From: CAZCWM01 sp964622625
GTDB lineage: Bacteria; Planctomycetota; Phycisphaerae; Phycisphaerales; Phycisphaeraceae
Direction of reading: 5' to 3'
Assembly (NCBI GenBank): GCA_964622625.1
Contig: CAZUUQ010000002.1
Location: 1-64,000 of the forward strand
Length of the DNA stretch: 64,000 nt
Under the pieces are notes generated by a model. The model was not told the DNA's origin. It was given only the letters and a program-made list of their open reading frames with translations, and did no database searches. The translations under genes were made by a program, and so were the position numbers. Shown here in pieces: positions 20,671-28,938 of the stretch (the stretch's first letter is position 1; every line of letters starts with the position of its first letter).

Positions 20671-21336
20671 ATGGCCCGCAAAAAGGCACTGATCGTCTAC
20701 GGCGGCTGGGACGGCCACACGCCCAAGGAGTCGGCCGAGCTGTTCGAAGCGTATCTGAAGCAGAATAATTACGACGTGGTCATGTCCGACACGCTCGACA
20801 GCTACACCGATGCCGAACTGATGAAGTCGCTGCACCTGGTCGTTCCGACATGGACAATGGGCCAGATCACCAAGGAGCAGTCCCAGGGCCTGCGCGAGGC
20901 GGTGCGAGGCGGCGTCGGCTGCGCCGGCTGGCACGGGTGCATGTGCGACAGTTTCCGCAACGACGTGTTCTACCAGTGGATGACCGGCGGCCAGTGGGTC
21001 GCGCATCCCGGCGGCTGCATTCCGCAGTACACCGTGAACATCACGGACAAGAACCACCCGACCACCAGGGGCATCGGCGACTTTGTGCTTCGCGGTACCG
21101 AGCAGTACTACATGCACGTCGACCCGGCCGTGCGCGTGCTGGCGACGACGACGTTCAGCGGCGAGCACGGCGAGACCGACCTGTACCTGGCCGGCACGGT
21201 GATGCCTTACGCCTGGACGCGGCAGTGGGGCAAGGGCAAGGTCTTCTACGTCGCCTGGGGCCACACGCACAAGGACTTCGACGTGCCCGAAGCCAAAGAG
21301 ATCATGGGCCGCGGCCTGCTGTGGGCGAGCCGCTGA
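20671..21336 (+). CDS. ThuA domain protein (glutamine-amidotransferase-like fold)
   Basis: 221 residues from ATG 20671, which has AAGGAG about 8 nt upstream; an in-frame Met at 20620 lacks an RBS. ALIVYGGWDGHTPKESAELF opens the ThuA fold. GVGCAGWHGCMCDSFRND and GGQWVAHPGGCIPQYTVNIT carry the usual central motifs, and WGKGKVFYVAWGHTHKDFDV the C-terminal one. ThuA proteins were first linked to trehalose utilisation in Rhizobium, and the fold lacks a proven enzymatic role. Here it follows an FAD oxidoreductase and precedes the glucuronokinase, which is consistent with carbohydrate metabolism. Confidence 0.9.
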   Translation: MARKKALIVYGGWDGHTPKESAELFEAYLKQNNYDVVMSDTLDSYTDAELMKSLHLVVPTWTMGQITKEQSQGLREAVRGGVGCAGWHGCMCDSFRNDVFYQWMTGGQWVAHPGGCIPQYTVNITDKNHPTTRGIGDFVLRGTEQYYMHVDPAVRVLATTTFSGEHGETDLYLAGTVMPYAWTRQWGKGKVFYVAWGHTHKDFDVPEAKEIMGRGLLWASR

Positions 21337-21401
21337 TCGCCGGCCGAGCCGGGGGTTGAGGTGGGGCCGGTCGATTGTGAGGCGGGCGGCTTCCTGCTTC
21401 A

Positions 21402-22406
21402 ATGGCGGGCATGATGATTCGCACCCATGCCTACGCCCGGGCCGGCTTGATCGGCAACCCCTCCGACGGCTACCACGGCAAGACAATCTCCGTCATCGTG
21501 CGCAACTACGCCGCGACGGTGACGCTCTATGAATCGCCGCGCCTGAATATCCTCGCCGGCCGGCGCGACCATCGCGAATTCGCGGGCATCGACGATCTGC
21601 GGGATGACATCCGCCTGCACGGCTACTACGGCGGCCTGCGGCTCGTCAAGGCGGCCATCAAGCGCTTCAGCGACTGGTGCAACGACAACGGCATCGCGCT
21701 GCCGCCGCGCAACTTCACCGTCGAGTACGACACCAACATCCCCGTCCGCGTCGGCCTGGCCGGATCCAGCGGCATCGTCACCGCCACGCTGCGCGCCCTG
21801 ATGCGCTTCTACGACGTCGCCATCCCCCAGGCTTTGCTTCCCAACGTCATTCTCAGCGTGGAATTCGACGAGCTGAAAATCGGGGCCGGCCTCCAGGACC
21901 GCGTGATTCAGGTTTACGAAGGCGCGGTGTACATGGACTTCAACAAAGACCACATGCAGCAGCATGGCCACGGACTCTACGAACCGCTGGATCCCGCGAA
22001 GCTGCCGCCGCTGTTTGTCGCCTTCCACGACAACCTGGCCGAGGGCACGGAGGTGACCCACAACGACCTGCGCAGCCGCTTCAACCGCGGCGAACAGAAA
22101 GTCCTCGACGCCATGCGCCGGTTCGCCGACTACGCCCAGCAGGCCCGCGACCTGATCGCCGCCGGACGGGGCCGCGAGATCGGCCCGCTGATGGACGCCA
22201 ACTTCGACCTGCGCGCCAGCCTGGTGAACATCAGCGAGGGCAACCGCCGCCTGGTGCGCATCGGCCGCGACCTGGGCGCAGCCGTGAAATTCGCCGGATC
22301 GGGCGGCGCGGTCATCGGCTGCTACGACGGCGACCCCGATCGACTCACCCGCCTGCAACAGGCCTACAGCGACTTCGGCGCGACGCTTGTTGTGCCTCAG
22401 ATATAG
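21402..22406 (+). CDS. GHMP kinase resembling plant glucuronokinase
   Basis: 334 residues. The opening HAYARAGLIGNPSDGYHGKT, the ATP-binding NIPVRVGLAGSSGIVTATLR (GHMP motif 2), IGAGLQDRVIQVYEGAVYMD and the C-terminal AAVKFAGSGGAVIGCYDG follow the plant glucuronokinase (GLCAK) pattern along their whole length, as far as I recall that family. Predicted reaction: D-glucuronate + ATP to glucuronate-1-phosphate. The next gene, 47 bp on, is galU-type, so the pair could make UDP-glucuronate by salvage. Three ATGs lie close together (21402, 21411, 21414) and the exact start is unsure. It could instead act on another sugar acid or a hexose. Confidence 0.8.
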   Translation: MAGMMIRTHAYARAGLIGNPSDGYHGKTISVIVRNYAATVTLYESPRLNILAGRRDHREFAGIDDLRDDIRLHGYYGGLRLVKAAIKRFSDWCNDNGIALPPRNFTVEYDTNIPVRVGLAGSSGIVTATLRALMRFYDVAIPQALLPNVILSVEFDELKIGAGLQDRVIQVYEGAVYMDFNKDHMQQHGHGLYEPLDPAKLPPLFVAFHDNLAEGTEVTHNDLRSRFNRGEQKVLDAMRRFADYAQQARDLIAAGRGREIGPLMDANFDLRASLVNISEGNRRLVRIGRDLGAAVKFAGSGGAVIGCYDGDPDRLTRLQQAYSDFGATLVVPQI

Positions 22407-22453
22407 TGCCCCGTGTCCAGCACCCGCGCTCGCCCATGACCACGGAGTTCCGC

Positions 22454-23365
22454 ATGGCCCCGCCCGCCTCCGCCCAATCACGCCGTGTCACCAAGGCCAT
22501 CATCCCCGCCGCCGGCATGGGCACGCGCTTCCTGCCCGCCACCAAGAGCATGCCCAAGGAGATGCTGCCGATCATCGACAAGCCAGTGCTCCAGTTCGTC
22601 CTTGAAGAAGCGGTCGCCAGCGGCATCGAGGACGTGCTGATCGTCACCGGCCGGGGCAAGCGGGCCATCGAGAACCATTTCGACTTCAACCCCGAACTCG
22701 AAGTCTTCCTGCGCGAAAGCGGCAAGGAGCAACTGGTCGAATCGGTGCGCGACATCGGCGAGCATTGCCGCATCTTCTATATCCGCCAGAAGCAGCAGCT
22801 CGGCCTGGGCGACGCGATCCGCCTGGGCCGCGACCACATGGGCGACGAGCCCTTCGCCGTGCTGCTGGGCGACACGATCATCGACCCGCCGACCGGCTCA
22901 CCGCCCGGACTGCGGCAACTGCTCGATGTCTACGAGCAGAAGCAGGCCAGCGTCGTGGCCGTGCACCATGTGCCGCGCGCGTGGGTCAGCCGCTATGGCA
23001 TCGTGGACGGCCAACCCGACGACGGCGACCCGGCCGAGCTGGTCCGCCTGCGGCAACTGGTGGAGAAGCCGCCGGTGGAGAAGGCCCCCAGCGATCTGGC
23101 GATCGCCGGCCGCTACGTCTTCACGCCGCGGATCTTCGACTGCATCGACCGCACCGGACGCGGCGTGGGGGGCGAAATCCAGCTCACCGACGCCATGAAC
23201 CTCCTCGCCCAGCAGCAGCCCATGTACGCCCTGGCCTGGCACGCCAAACGCTACGACATCGGCAACCGCGTCGAGTACGCCAAGTGCTTCCTCGACTTCG
23301 CACTCCGCCGCCCCGACACCGCACCCGCCCTCCGCGAGCACTTGCAGCAGATGCTGGGACAGTGA
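22454..23365 (+). CDS. galU: UTP--glucose-1-phosphate uridylyltransferase
   Basis: 303 residues. AIIPAAGMGTRFLPATKSMP followed by KEMLPIIDKP is the nucleotide-binding signature of GalU, and DVLIVTGRGKRAIENHFD, LGLGDAI and the YDIGN motif near the C-terminus are all conserved. It makes UDP-glucose from glucose-1-phosphate. With the preceding glucuronokinase it might also take glucuronate-1-phosphate, which is inference. The ATG at 22454 is preferred over 22436 because GGAG lies 6 nt upstream. The region between the two genes has no terminator, so they are probably co-transcribed. Confidence 0.95.
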   Translation: MAPPASAQSRRVTKAIIPAAGMGTRFLPATKSMPKEMLPIIDKPVLQFVLEEAVASGIEDVLIVTGRGKRAIENHFDFNPELEVFLRESGKEQLVESVRDIGEHCRIFYIRQKQQLGLGDAIRLGRDHMGDEPFAVLLGDTIIDPPTGSPPGLRQLLDVYEQKQASVVAVHHVPRAWVSRYGIVDGQPDDGDPAELVRLRQLVEKPPVEKAPSDLAIAGRYVFTPRIFDCIDRTGRGVGGEIQLTDAMNLLAQQQPMYALAWHAKRYDIGNRVEYAKCFLDFALRRPDTAPALREHLQQMLGQ

Positions 23366-23445
23366 GTTGGCGACATACACAGCGGCGCGCCCACCACGAA
23401 CCATTGTGAGCGAGCCGTTTGCCTAACTGAATCTCAGTGTGCGAG

Positions 23446-23461
23446 CGTCCGACAGCGGACG
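23446..23461 (-). terminator. Possible terminator hairpin after tRNA-Leu
   Basis: CGTCCG-ACAG-CGGACG forms a perfect 6-bp stem with a 4-nt loop, 11 bp downstream of the tRNA 3' end on the minus strand. There is no U-tract, so it may be a processing or termination aid only. Confidence 0.35.
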
Positions 23462-23472
23462 ATTGCGGACAA

Positions 23473-23558
23473 TGCCGGTGGAGGGACTTGAACCCACACC
23501 CGGGGTGAACCGGAACGGATTTTGAATCCGTCGCGTCTGCCAATTCCGCCACACCGGC
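23473..23558 (-). tRNA. tRNA-Leu (anticodon CAA)
   Basis: 86 nt on the minus strand. The acceptor stem is GCCGGTG paired with CACCGGC, with discriminator A. The D-arm region is GCGGAATTGGCAGACGC and the anticodon loop TTCAAAA gives anticodon CAA. A class-II long variable arm is present (TCCGG/CCGG), as expected for leucine. The T-loop is TTCAAGT. The T-stem GTGGG/CCCTC contains one T-T mismatch. CCA is not encoded. Confidence 0.95.
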
Positions 23559-23664
23559 CAGTGGGCAGTGTTGTCGAATGCGTCATTGTCCGGGCCAGGC
23601 TGACGGCAGTCAAGCCAGCGAGCCGCCTGGCCTGAGTTGCCTGTCGCCAATCACTCATCACTCA

Positions 23665-24864
23665 TCATTCATCACCCGCTTCGTGCAGCAGGGCTTCCAG
23701 CCGGTCCACGTGCTGAACCATCGACAGCTCCTCGGCCAGTCCCGCCGTTGCCGCGGCGCAGCGGGCGCGCTCATCCGCGTCGCTGAGATTCTCCATTGCG
23801 TCGGCCAGAGCGATGACGTCACGGGCGTCGCCGATGACCCGCCCGCGCGGTCGATGGCCCGGGCCGCTATCCGAAGTGTCCACAATGTAGTCCGCCGCCC
23901 CGTTCTGCGCCGTGGTGATTGCCGGCACGCCCAGCATCAGCGACTCGATGACGACTTTGCTCGATGGATCGAAAAACGTCGGCAGCACCGTCACGTCGGC
24001 CGCGCAGTACATCGCCGCCATCTGATCCGTCGGGCCGATGAACCGCACACGATCGCGCACGTCCAGACGCTGCGCCAGGATCTGGTACCGCCACGCTGTC
24101 GTGCCCACGATCAGCAGCACGACATCAACCCGGCGCTGCTTCAGTTCCGCCAGCGCGTGCAGCAGCGGAATGAGGCCCTTGAGCAGCGGATTCAAGGCCA
24201 CAAACAGGTATGCCGGGCGCTTGTCGTCGATGTCCCATGCGCTGCGCATATCCCGTCGCCACGCCTGCCGCTGCGCGGAATCAATCACAGGCATCACCGC
24301 GGCATTGGGAATCACCGTCATGCGGTCAAGCGCCACGTCATAGTGCCGCAGCAACTGGTCGCGGCCATACCGGCTCACCGGCGCGAACTGCCGCACCACA
24401 GGGTCGCGCACCGTCGTCAACTCCATGTGCAGCAGCCCCCGCTTCTTGCGCGACAGTCGGGCTGCGGCACGCAACACCTTCTGGCCCAGAGTCGATCCGC
24501 TGCGCTTGGCGGCATTGCGCGCGATCACCTCGCGGTACACACCACTGCGCGGCTGGACCACCCGGGCCGGCACCGTCAGCGTCACCGACAGCGTCGCGTC
24601 GTAGCCGCCGGCCGCCATCGCTTCGATCGCCCACGCCCGAAACTGCCGCAGCGCTCCCAGCGAACGCGTGCCGCCGTGCCCCATCGCCTCGATGGTGATC
24701 CCTTCAGCCTTTGATTTGTCGGCCGCCATCACTTCCGGCGTCGAGCCCGCCAGGATCGTCACCGCGTGCCCCCGCCGCGCCAGCTCAGCCGCGATCTGAG
24801 CCGTCGAGCGTTCGGCCCCGCCGCCGGACGGGTCGAAGTGTTCGATGACGATGGCGATCCGCAT
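23665..24864 (-). CDS. GT4 glycosyltransferase, WaaG-like LPS core family
   Basis: 399 residues from MRIAIVIEHFDPSGGGAERS, an opening very like that of WaaG/RfaG, the UDP-glucose:(heptosyl)LPS glucosyltransferase. Further matches are the central RDQLLRHY region with a PNAAV-type loop, YLFVALNPLLKGLIPLL, and the donor site FDPSSKVVIESLMLGVPAIT (E-x7-E type). Its start overlaps the stop of the upstream heptosyltransferase (TGATG), so the two form a core-oligosaccharide operon. It acts at the cytoplasmic face of the inner membrane. The sugar donor and the exact linkage are not determinable. Confidence 0.88.
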   Translation of the reverse strand: MRIAIVIEHFDPSGGGAERSTAQIAAELARRGHAVTILAGSTPEVMAADKSKAEGITIEAMGHGGTRSLGALRQFRAWAIEAMAAGGYDATLSVTLTVPARVVQPRSGVYREVIARNAAKRSGSTLGQKVLRAAARLSRKKRGLLHMELTTVRDPVVRQFAPVSRYGRDQLLRHYDVALDRMTVIPNAAVMPVIDSAQRQAWRRDMRSAWDIDDKRPAYLFVALNPLLKGLIPLLHALAELKQRRVDVVLLIVGTTAWRYQILAQRLDVRDRVRFIGPTDQMAAMYCAADVTVLPTFFDPSSKVVIESLMLGVPAITTAQNGAADYIVDTSDSGPGHRPRGRVIGDARDVIALADAMENLSDADERARCAAATAGLAEELSMVQHVDRLEALLHEAGDE

Positions 24865-26060
24865 CAGCCCCGCTCCCGTGCCGCCGCATCGGATGGGCTG
24901 GAAGCGCCCGACGCCGCCTCGCCCGTGCGCCGCAGCAGGTCGGCCGCGTGCTCGAAGACCATGTCCGCGTCGATCCCCGTCATGCAGCGATGGTCGATCG
25001 GACACCGCTTCTTCTGACACGGGCTGCAGAACACGTCGATGCGCACGTGGCGGTCGAGGCCGAAGCCCGTCTCGGCCCAGCGTGGATCGGTCGGTCCGAA
25101 AATGCTCACCACGGGCACATTCAGCGCTGCGGCAATATGACGCGGGCCCGTGTCGTTGGTCACCATCAGCCCGCAGCGCCGCACCACGCTCTTGAGCAGC
25201 CGCAGGTCGAAGCCGCGCTGCCCCAGATCAATGATCGGCCGCTTCGCCGCTCCCAGTACCGCCGCCGCGATCGGCCGCTCACGCGGGCTGGCATTGATGG
25301 CCGTTACCGCGTCGAACCGCTCGGTCAATTTGTCCGCCACGGCCGCGAAACGGTCCGGATACCACATTTTCGCGTCGCCGTAGTTCGCCCCCGGATTAAG
25401 CAGCACCAGCGGCCGCCGATCGCCCACGCGATAGGCGGCCTCGGCCAGCATCGCGTCCGCTTTCGCGTCGTCGACCGGCCTGGTGAATAGCTGCATCGTC
25501 GCGTCGGGATTGCCCGCCCCCAGGTAACGGGCCAAGCCCAAGTAGTAGTCGATCGCCGGCACGGGCACAAAACCGCCCAGCCGCCGCCGAGGCACGAGCC
25601 GGTCGGTCAGCAGTCCGCCGCGGGCGTCGCGGTCGTAGCCGATGCGCCGCGGAATACCCGCCAGCCGCGCCAGCAGGGCCGTGCGAAAACTGTTGGGCAG
25701 CAGCACCGCCGTATCGAACCGCCCCCGCGCCAATCGCGCCGCCAGCCGCAGCGTGCTCTCGCGCCGCTCGTCATCGCTGTGCCGAGGCCGCAACCCCGGC
25801 TTCAATCCCGGTTTGGCCAGCGAGCGTCGGTCGCGCACGCTCACGCACCGGTCAACCCAGGGGCAAGGCTCCAGGATCGGCCGCATGCTCCGCCGCACCA
25901 GGGCGGTGATGTGCGCCTGTGGGTACACCTGCCGCAGCGCTCGCAGCGTCGGTGTGGCCATGACGATGTCGCCCAGCCACGTCGGCATGACCACCAGCAG
26001 CCGCCCCGAGGATCTGGACGGTGCCGTGGCAGCGCGGCCGGCGGCGTGTGATGCACCCAT
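24864..26060 (-). CDS. waaF: GT9 glycosyltransferase (ADP-heptose:LPS heptosyltransferase, WaaF-like)
   Basis: About 398 residues. LLVVMPTWLGDIVMATPTLR is the GT9 N-terminus, VLLNPGANYGDAKMWYPDRF binds the ADP-heptose donor, and VTNDTGPRHIAAALNVPVVS with IFGPTDPRWAETG is the heptosyltransferase II signature. It adds L,D-heptose to LPS core. A linker of about 25 residues rich in R, K and S between the first and second strands (KPGLKPGLRPRHSDDERRES) is unusual. The start codon lies exactly at the edge of an assembly gap. The same start appears again at 26215 in the duplicated 55 bp. The first 20 residues are non-conserved, so the true start may differ. Confidence 0.9.
   Translation of the reverse strand: MGASHAAGRAATAPSRSSGRLLVVMPTWLGDIVMATPTLRALRQVYPQAHITALVRRSMRPILEPCPWVDRCVSVRDRRSLAKPGLKPGLRPRHSDDERRESTLRLAARLARGRFDTAVLLPNSFRTALLARLAGIPRRIGYDRDARGGLLTDRLVPRRRLGGFVPVPAIDYYLGLARYLGAGNPDATMQLFTRPVDDAKADAMLAEAAYRVGDRRPLVLLNPGANYGDAKMWYPDRFAAVADKLTERFDAVTAINASPRERPIAAAVLGAAKRPIIDLGQRGFDLRLLKSVVRRCGLMVTNDTGPRHIAAALNVPVVSIFGPTDPRWAETGFGLDRHVRIDVFCSPCQKKRCPIDHRCMTGIDADMVFEHAADLLRRTGEAASGASSPSDAAARERG
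26006..26060. repeat. 55-bp contig-end duplicate, left copy
   Basis: Identical to 26161-26215 on the other side of the 100-N gap. It covers the 5' end of the heptosyltransferase gene and is best read as an unmerged assembly overlap, not a biological repeat. Confidence 0.9.
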
Positions 26061-26160
26061 NNNNNNNNNNNNNNNNNNNNNNNNNNNNNNNNNNNNNNNN
26101 NNNNNNNNNNNNNNNNNNNNNNNNNNNNNNNNNNNNNNNNNNNNNNNNNNNNNNNNNNNN
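26061..26160. other. Assembly gap of 100 Ns
   Basis: Exactly 100 Ns flanked on both sides by the same 55 bp. This looks like a fixed-size scaffold gap between contigs that overlap by one k-mer, so probably no sequence is missing here. Confidence 0.95.
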
Positions 26161-26215
26161 CCGAGGATCTGGACGGTGCCGTGGCAGCGCGGCCGGCGGC
26201 GTGTGATGCACCCAT
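26161..26215. repeat. 55-bp contig-end duplicate, right copy
   Basis: Identical to 26006-26060. Beyond it, 26216-26490 holds no recognisable gene. It contains only a minus-strand TATACT (26223-26228) that could be the -10 of the heptosyltransferase operon, and the hairpin listed at 26387. Confidence 0.9.
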
Positions 26216-26386
26216 GTGGGCGAGTATAGCAGTGCAATGCCCCTTTCAGCCCCCGCTGCCGCCGAGGGATGGCAGGGCACAAGTGCCCCGGAACCAAGGG
26301 CATCCCCCCGGCTCTGCTGGGATACCACCCCCGCGTGCGTGCAACAGTCTGCCGCCGTCGGCCTGCTCAGGGAGAAAGCGCCTGGT

Positions 26387-26404
26387 CGGTCCTGTTTAGG
26401 ACCG
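26387..26404. other. Perfect hairpin in non-coding interval
   Basis: CGGTCCT-GTTT-AGGACCG has 7-bp arms and a tetraloop. It is positioned downstream (minus strand) of the copper-storage gene remnant and upstream of the heptosyltransferase. No T-run follows on either strand, so a terminator role is uncertain. Confidence 0.4.
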
Positions 26405-26490
26405 CGTGGGTAAATGTATACACTGGCCCGGTCGATTTTACGCTGGGAGCCTGACGGTCCACTGGGCGCGCGGCAAAGTGCGCTCCTGAC

Positions 26491-26905
26491 CTAGCGGAAG
26501 TCGCTCAGCAGTCGGTCGCAGGACCGCTGGCAGTCGCGGCAGGCTTGGGCGCAGACGCGGCAATGCTCGTGTTCATCCTGATGCCGCTCGCACTCCTCGG
26601 CGCACAGGTCGCAGGCCATGCGGCAAGTATCGATTTGGGCGGCCAGCAGGTGCTGGGCCGGATGCGTCTGACGCGAGAGTATATTTTCCAGTGCACGGCA
26701 GACATCGGTGCAATCCAGATTCAAGCGGATGCACCGGGTCATATGCTGCACCATCTCCTCGCCGAGGCAGGCGTCGGCGCAGGCGGTGCATGATTGCGCA
26801 ATCCCCACAGGCGGTGATACACGCGCTCAGAGTGTCGATGGCCAGACCCGGGCGCGGATGCGTGCGGAGCATGTCAGCGGTTACCTGCGTGGCGAAATCC
26901 TTCAT
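26491..26905 (-). pseudogene. Frameshifted four-helix-bundle copper-storage protein (Csp)
   Basis: Two reading frames together encode one Csp/DUF326-type protein. The 5' part starts at MKDFATQVTADMLRTHP (26905) and reaches ITACGDCA. The 3' part continues as AQSCTACADACLGEEM, CIRLNLDCTDVC, DTCRMACDLCAEECERH and CRVCAQACRDCQRSCDR. Csp proteins are Cys-lined four-helix bundles that store many Cu(I) ions. The break is at about 26794/26795. Adding two bases (a lost CA) restores the family's C-x3-C-x2-C-x3-C spacing, while removing one G from GGGG at 26803-26806 restores frame but loses a Cys. Everything else is intact, so the change is recent or a sequencing error. No export signal is visible, so it would be a cytosolic Csp3-like form. 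Confidence 0.8.
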
Positions 26906-27058
26906 GTCGAATGTGGCGTGCAGGTTGCGTGCCACAGCAGCGGTGCTGCGGGCTGCGGCGCATCCCATGTGTTGCCGGGGCGGCTGCTCGTTGGGTGAAT
27001 ATGCCGGTTGAAGCCTGCGGTTTCCACCCATGCGGCTGGCGGCGTGAGGCCATTCAGT

Positions 27059-28216
27059 TCAGCGCCGTAGGAGCAGCAACGCAATGGCCGTCAACTGCGC
27101 CACGATGCTGGCGCCCAGCCAGCGGAGAAAGTGGCCGTCGCTTCCCTGCGCCGTAACCAGCCCCGCCACAAAGAAGACCACCGCCAGAGAGATCAGCACC
27201 AGCACGGCAATATGTGTGAGGCTGAACTCGTCAGCGGTGTCGCGCTGGCTGCGCAGCTCGGCGAGTATCTGTCGCAAGGTCTCATCCGCCGTTGGTGCCG
27301 GGCGGGCGGCGGGCTTGTCCGGGTCAGCAGGGACGGTTTCGGCCGCGGGCCTGGATTCAACCCTCGGCGGCGACGCCGGTGGAGCGGTGAGCGGTCTGAA
27401 GCCGGGCGGCGATGCCGGGGTCGGGGCTGAAGTGTGGGTCGGAAGCCCTGTAGACGTCGGGAGTGGAGTCGGGGCATCCACAGATGCAGTCGATGGTGCA
27501 GTGGATGGCGCGGGTTGCGGGGAAGTTGCTGTGGCCGCTGGTGTCGGCGCATGTCGAGGTGGTTCCTGGCGAACGCGTGTCGGTCGTGGACGATCGTAAG
27601 GGGGCGTCTCGCTGTGAAACTCCGGGCGACGCTGCTGGGCGATGATCCGCACCGCCTCGGTCAGCGTCGGGCAGCGGAAGTCGGGCGCGGCCGGCGTCTT
27701 CGCCTGCTCCGGTTCTTCCTGCCGCTTCGCCGGTGGTACCGCGTCGGCCCGCGTGGCTGTCAGCAGGACTGTCCGCGTGCCGGCCGCGGCCCCGGCTTCG
27801 ATGTCGCGCAACTGGTCGCCGATCATCCACGACTGCGATAAATCCAACTCCAGCTCGCGGGCCGCCTCCAGCAGCATGCCCGGCTGGGGCTTGCGCCACG
27901 GGTGCTCGCGCTTGTACTTTTTGACCGTGCCTTCGGGATGGAACGGGCAGTAATAGAACCGATCGACGCGGATGCCCGTCGTGCCGTGGATCATCTCGTT
28001 GATCCGCTCGTGCACGGCCTTGACGTCCTCCTCGCCGTATGCGCCGCGGGCCACGCCGCCCTGGTTGGTCACCACCACGATCCGGTACCCCAGCCCCTTG
28101 AGCGAAGCGATCGCCGACGCCGCCCCCCGCAGCAGCCGCACCTGCCGGGGATCGCCCAGGTCGCCGTCATTGGCGATGATCGTGTTGTCCCGGTCAATGA
28201 AGACGGCCGCGTTCAT
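27059..28216 (-). CDS. HAD-IIIA phosphatase (GmhB/HisB-N-like) fused to Pro-rich linker and membrane tail
   Basis: 385 residues. Residues 1-160 are a HAD phosphatase: FIDRDNT (Asp8, Asp10), VVTNQ (Thr50), RKPQPG (Lys109) and MIGDQLRDIEAG (Asp134). This fits D-glycero-D-manno-heptose-1,7-bisphosphate 7-phosphatase, which feeds ADP-heptose synthesis, and a heptosyltransferase gene is 1 kb away. Of the four usual zinc ligands only Cys90 and His93 (YYCPFHPEG) remain, since the later CxC is replaced by REHPWRKP. Residues 200-330 are a Pro/Thr/Ala-rich linker and 337-385 hold two transmembrane helices, an odd addition for this cytosolic enzyme. It is 43 bp downstream of gmk. Confidence 0.85.
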   Translation of the reverse strand: MNAAVFIDRDNTIIANDGDLGDPRQVRLLRGAASAIASLKGLGYRIVVVTNQGGVARGAYGEEDVKAVHERINEMIHGTTGIRVDRFYYCPFHPEGTVKKYKREHPWRKPQPGMLLEAARELELDLSQSWMIGDQLRDIEAGAAAGTRTVLLTATRADAVPPAKRQEEPEQAKTPAAPDFRCPTLTEAVRIIAQQRRPEFHSETPPYDRPRPTRVRQEPPRHAPTPAATATSPQPAPSTAPSTASVDAPTPLPTSTGLPTHTSAPTPASPPGFRPLTAPPASPPRVESRPAAETVPADPDKPAARPAPTADETLRQILAELRSQRDTADEFSLTHIAVLVLISLAVVFFVAGLVTAQGSDGHFLRWLGASIVAQLTAIALLLLRR

Positions 28217-28259
28217 GGCTCAGGCAGAATATCACGTCGGCGAGGCGGACGCCGTAGGG

Positions 28260-28883
28260 CTATCCTTGCGCATCGCGCTGCTCGCGGCGGCGCTCCCAGT
28301 GATGGCGGATCAGGGCCACGGTCTTGTCGATGGCGGCCTCCAGGTCGTCATTGGTCACGAAATGGTCATACACGCCGCTGCTGCGCGCGGCGGCGATCTC
28401 CTGACGGGCTTTGTGGAAGCGGCGCTGGATCACGGCTTCGTCTTCGCGGGCGCGGCTGCGCAGACGCTGCAGGAGGGCGTCCTCGGTCGGCGGCAGAATG
28501 AAGATCGCCAGGGCATCAGGCATCGCTTTCTTGATCTGCACCGCGCCCTGCACGTCGATTTCCAGCAGGACCAGGCGGCCGGCGGCGGTCGCCTCCTGCA
28601 CCGGCTGGCGCGGCGTGCCATAGCAGTTACCGAATACTTCCGCCCACTCCAGCAGTTCGCCTGCGTCACGCAGGCGGTCGAACTGCGACCGCGTCAGGAA
28701 CCGATAATCCACACCATCGACATCGACGGTGGCCATGGGGCGCGTCGTGACGGAGATGCTGCGGACCACGTCGAGGCGGTCGCACACGGCCCGACAAATG
28801 GTCGTCTTGCCGACGCCCGACGGGCCGGAGATCACCAGCGGCATGCCGGGTCCGGATGGCGGGTTGGGCGTGGCTTCGCTCAT
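28260..28883 (-). CDS. gmk: Guanylate kinase
   Basis: 207 residues, converting GMP to GDP with ATP. The P-loop GPSGVGKTT (residues 20-28), VRSISVTTRPMATVDVDGVD (GMP-binding) and WAEVFGNCYGTPRQPV are conserved, as is LLEIDVQGAVQIKKAMPDAL. The Met at 28883 gives the normal length; upstream in-frame Mets would add a non-homologous stretch overlapping the pyrB end. It is 55 bp after pyrB and 43 bp before the GmhB-like gene. Confidence 0.96.
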   Translation of the reverse strand: MSEATPNPPSGPGMPLVISGPSGVGKTTICRAVCDRLDVVRSISVTTRPMATVDVDGVDYRFLTRSQFDRLRDAGELLEWAEVFGNCYGTPRQPVQEATAAGRLVLLEIDVQGAVQIKKAMPDALAIFILPPTEDALLQRLRSRAREDEAVIQRRFHKARQEIAAARSSGVYDHFVTNDDLEAAIDKTVALIRHHWERRREQRDAQG

Positions 28884-28938
28884 GGAACAGCCAAGTCTAT
28901 CGCGTTTTCGCGAGACTTCACCGCCGCAACCGAGGGTT

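Noticed and set aside
26006..26215. Mobile-element target duplication or true 55-bp repeat
   Set aside because: Exactly 55 bp and exactly 100 Ns recur at a second, unrelated site, which fits assembly k-mer overlap better.
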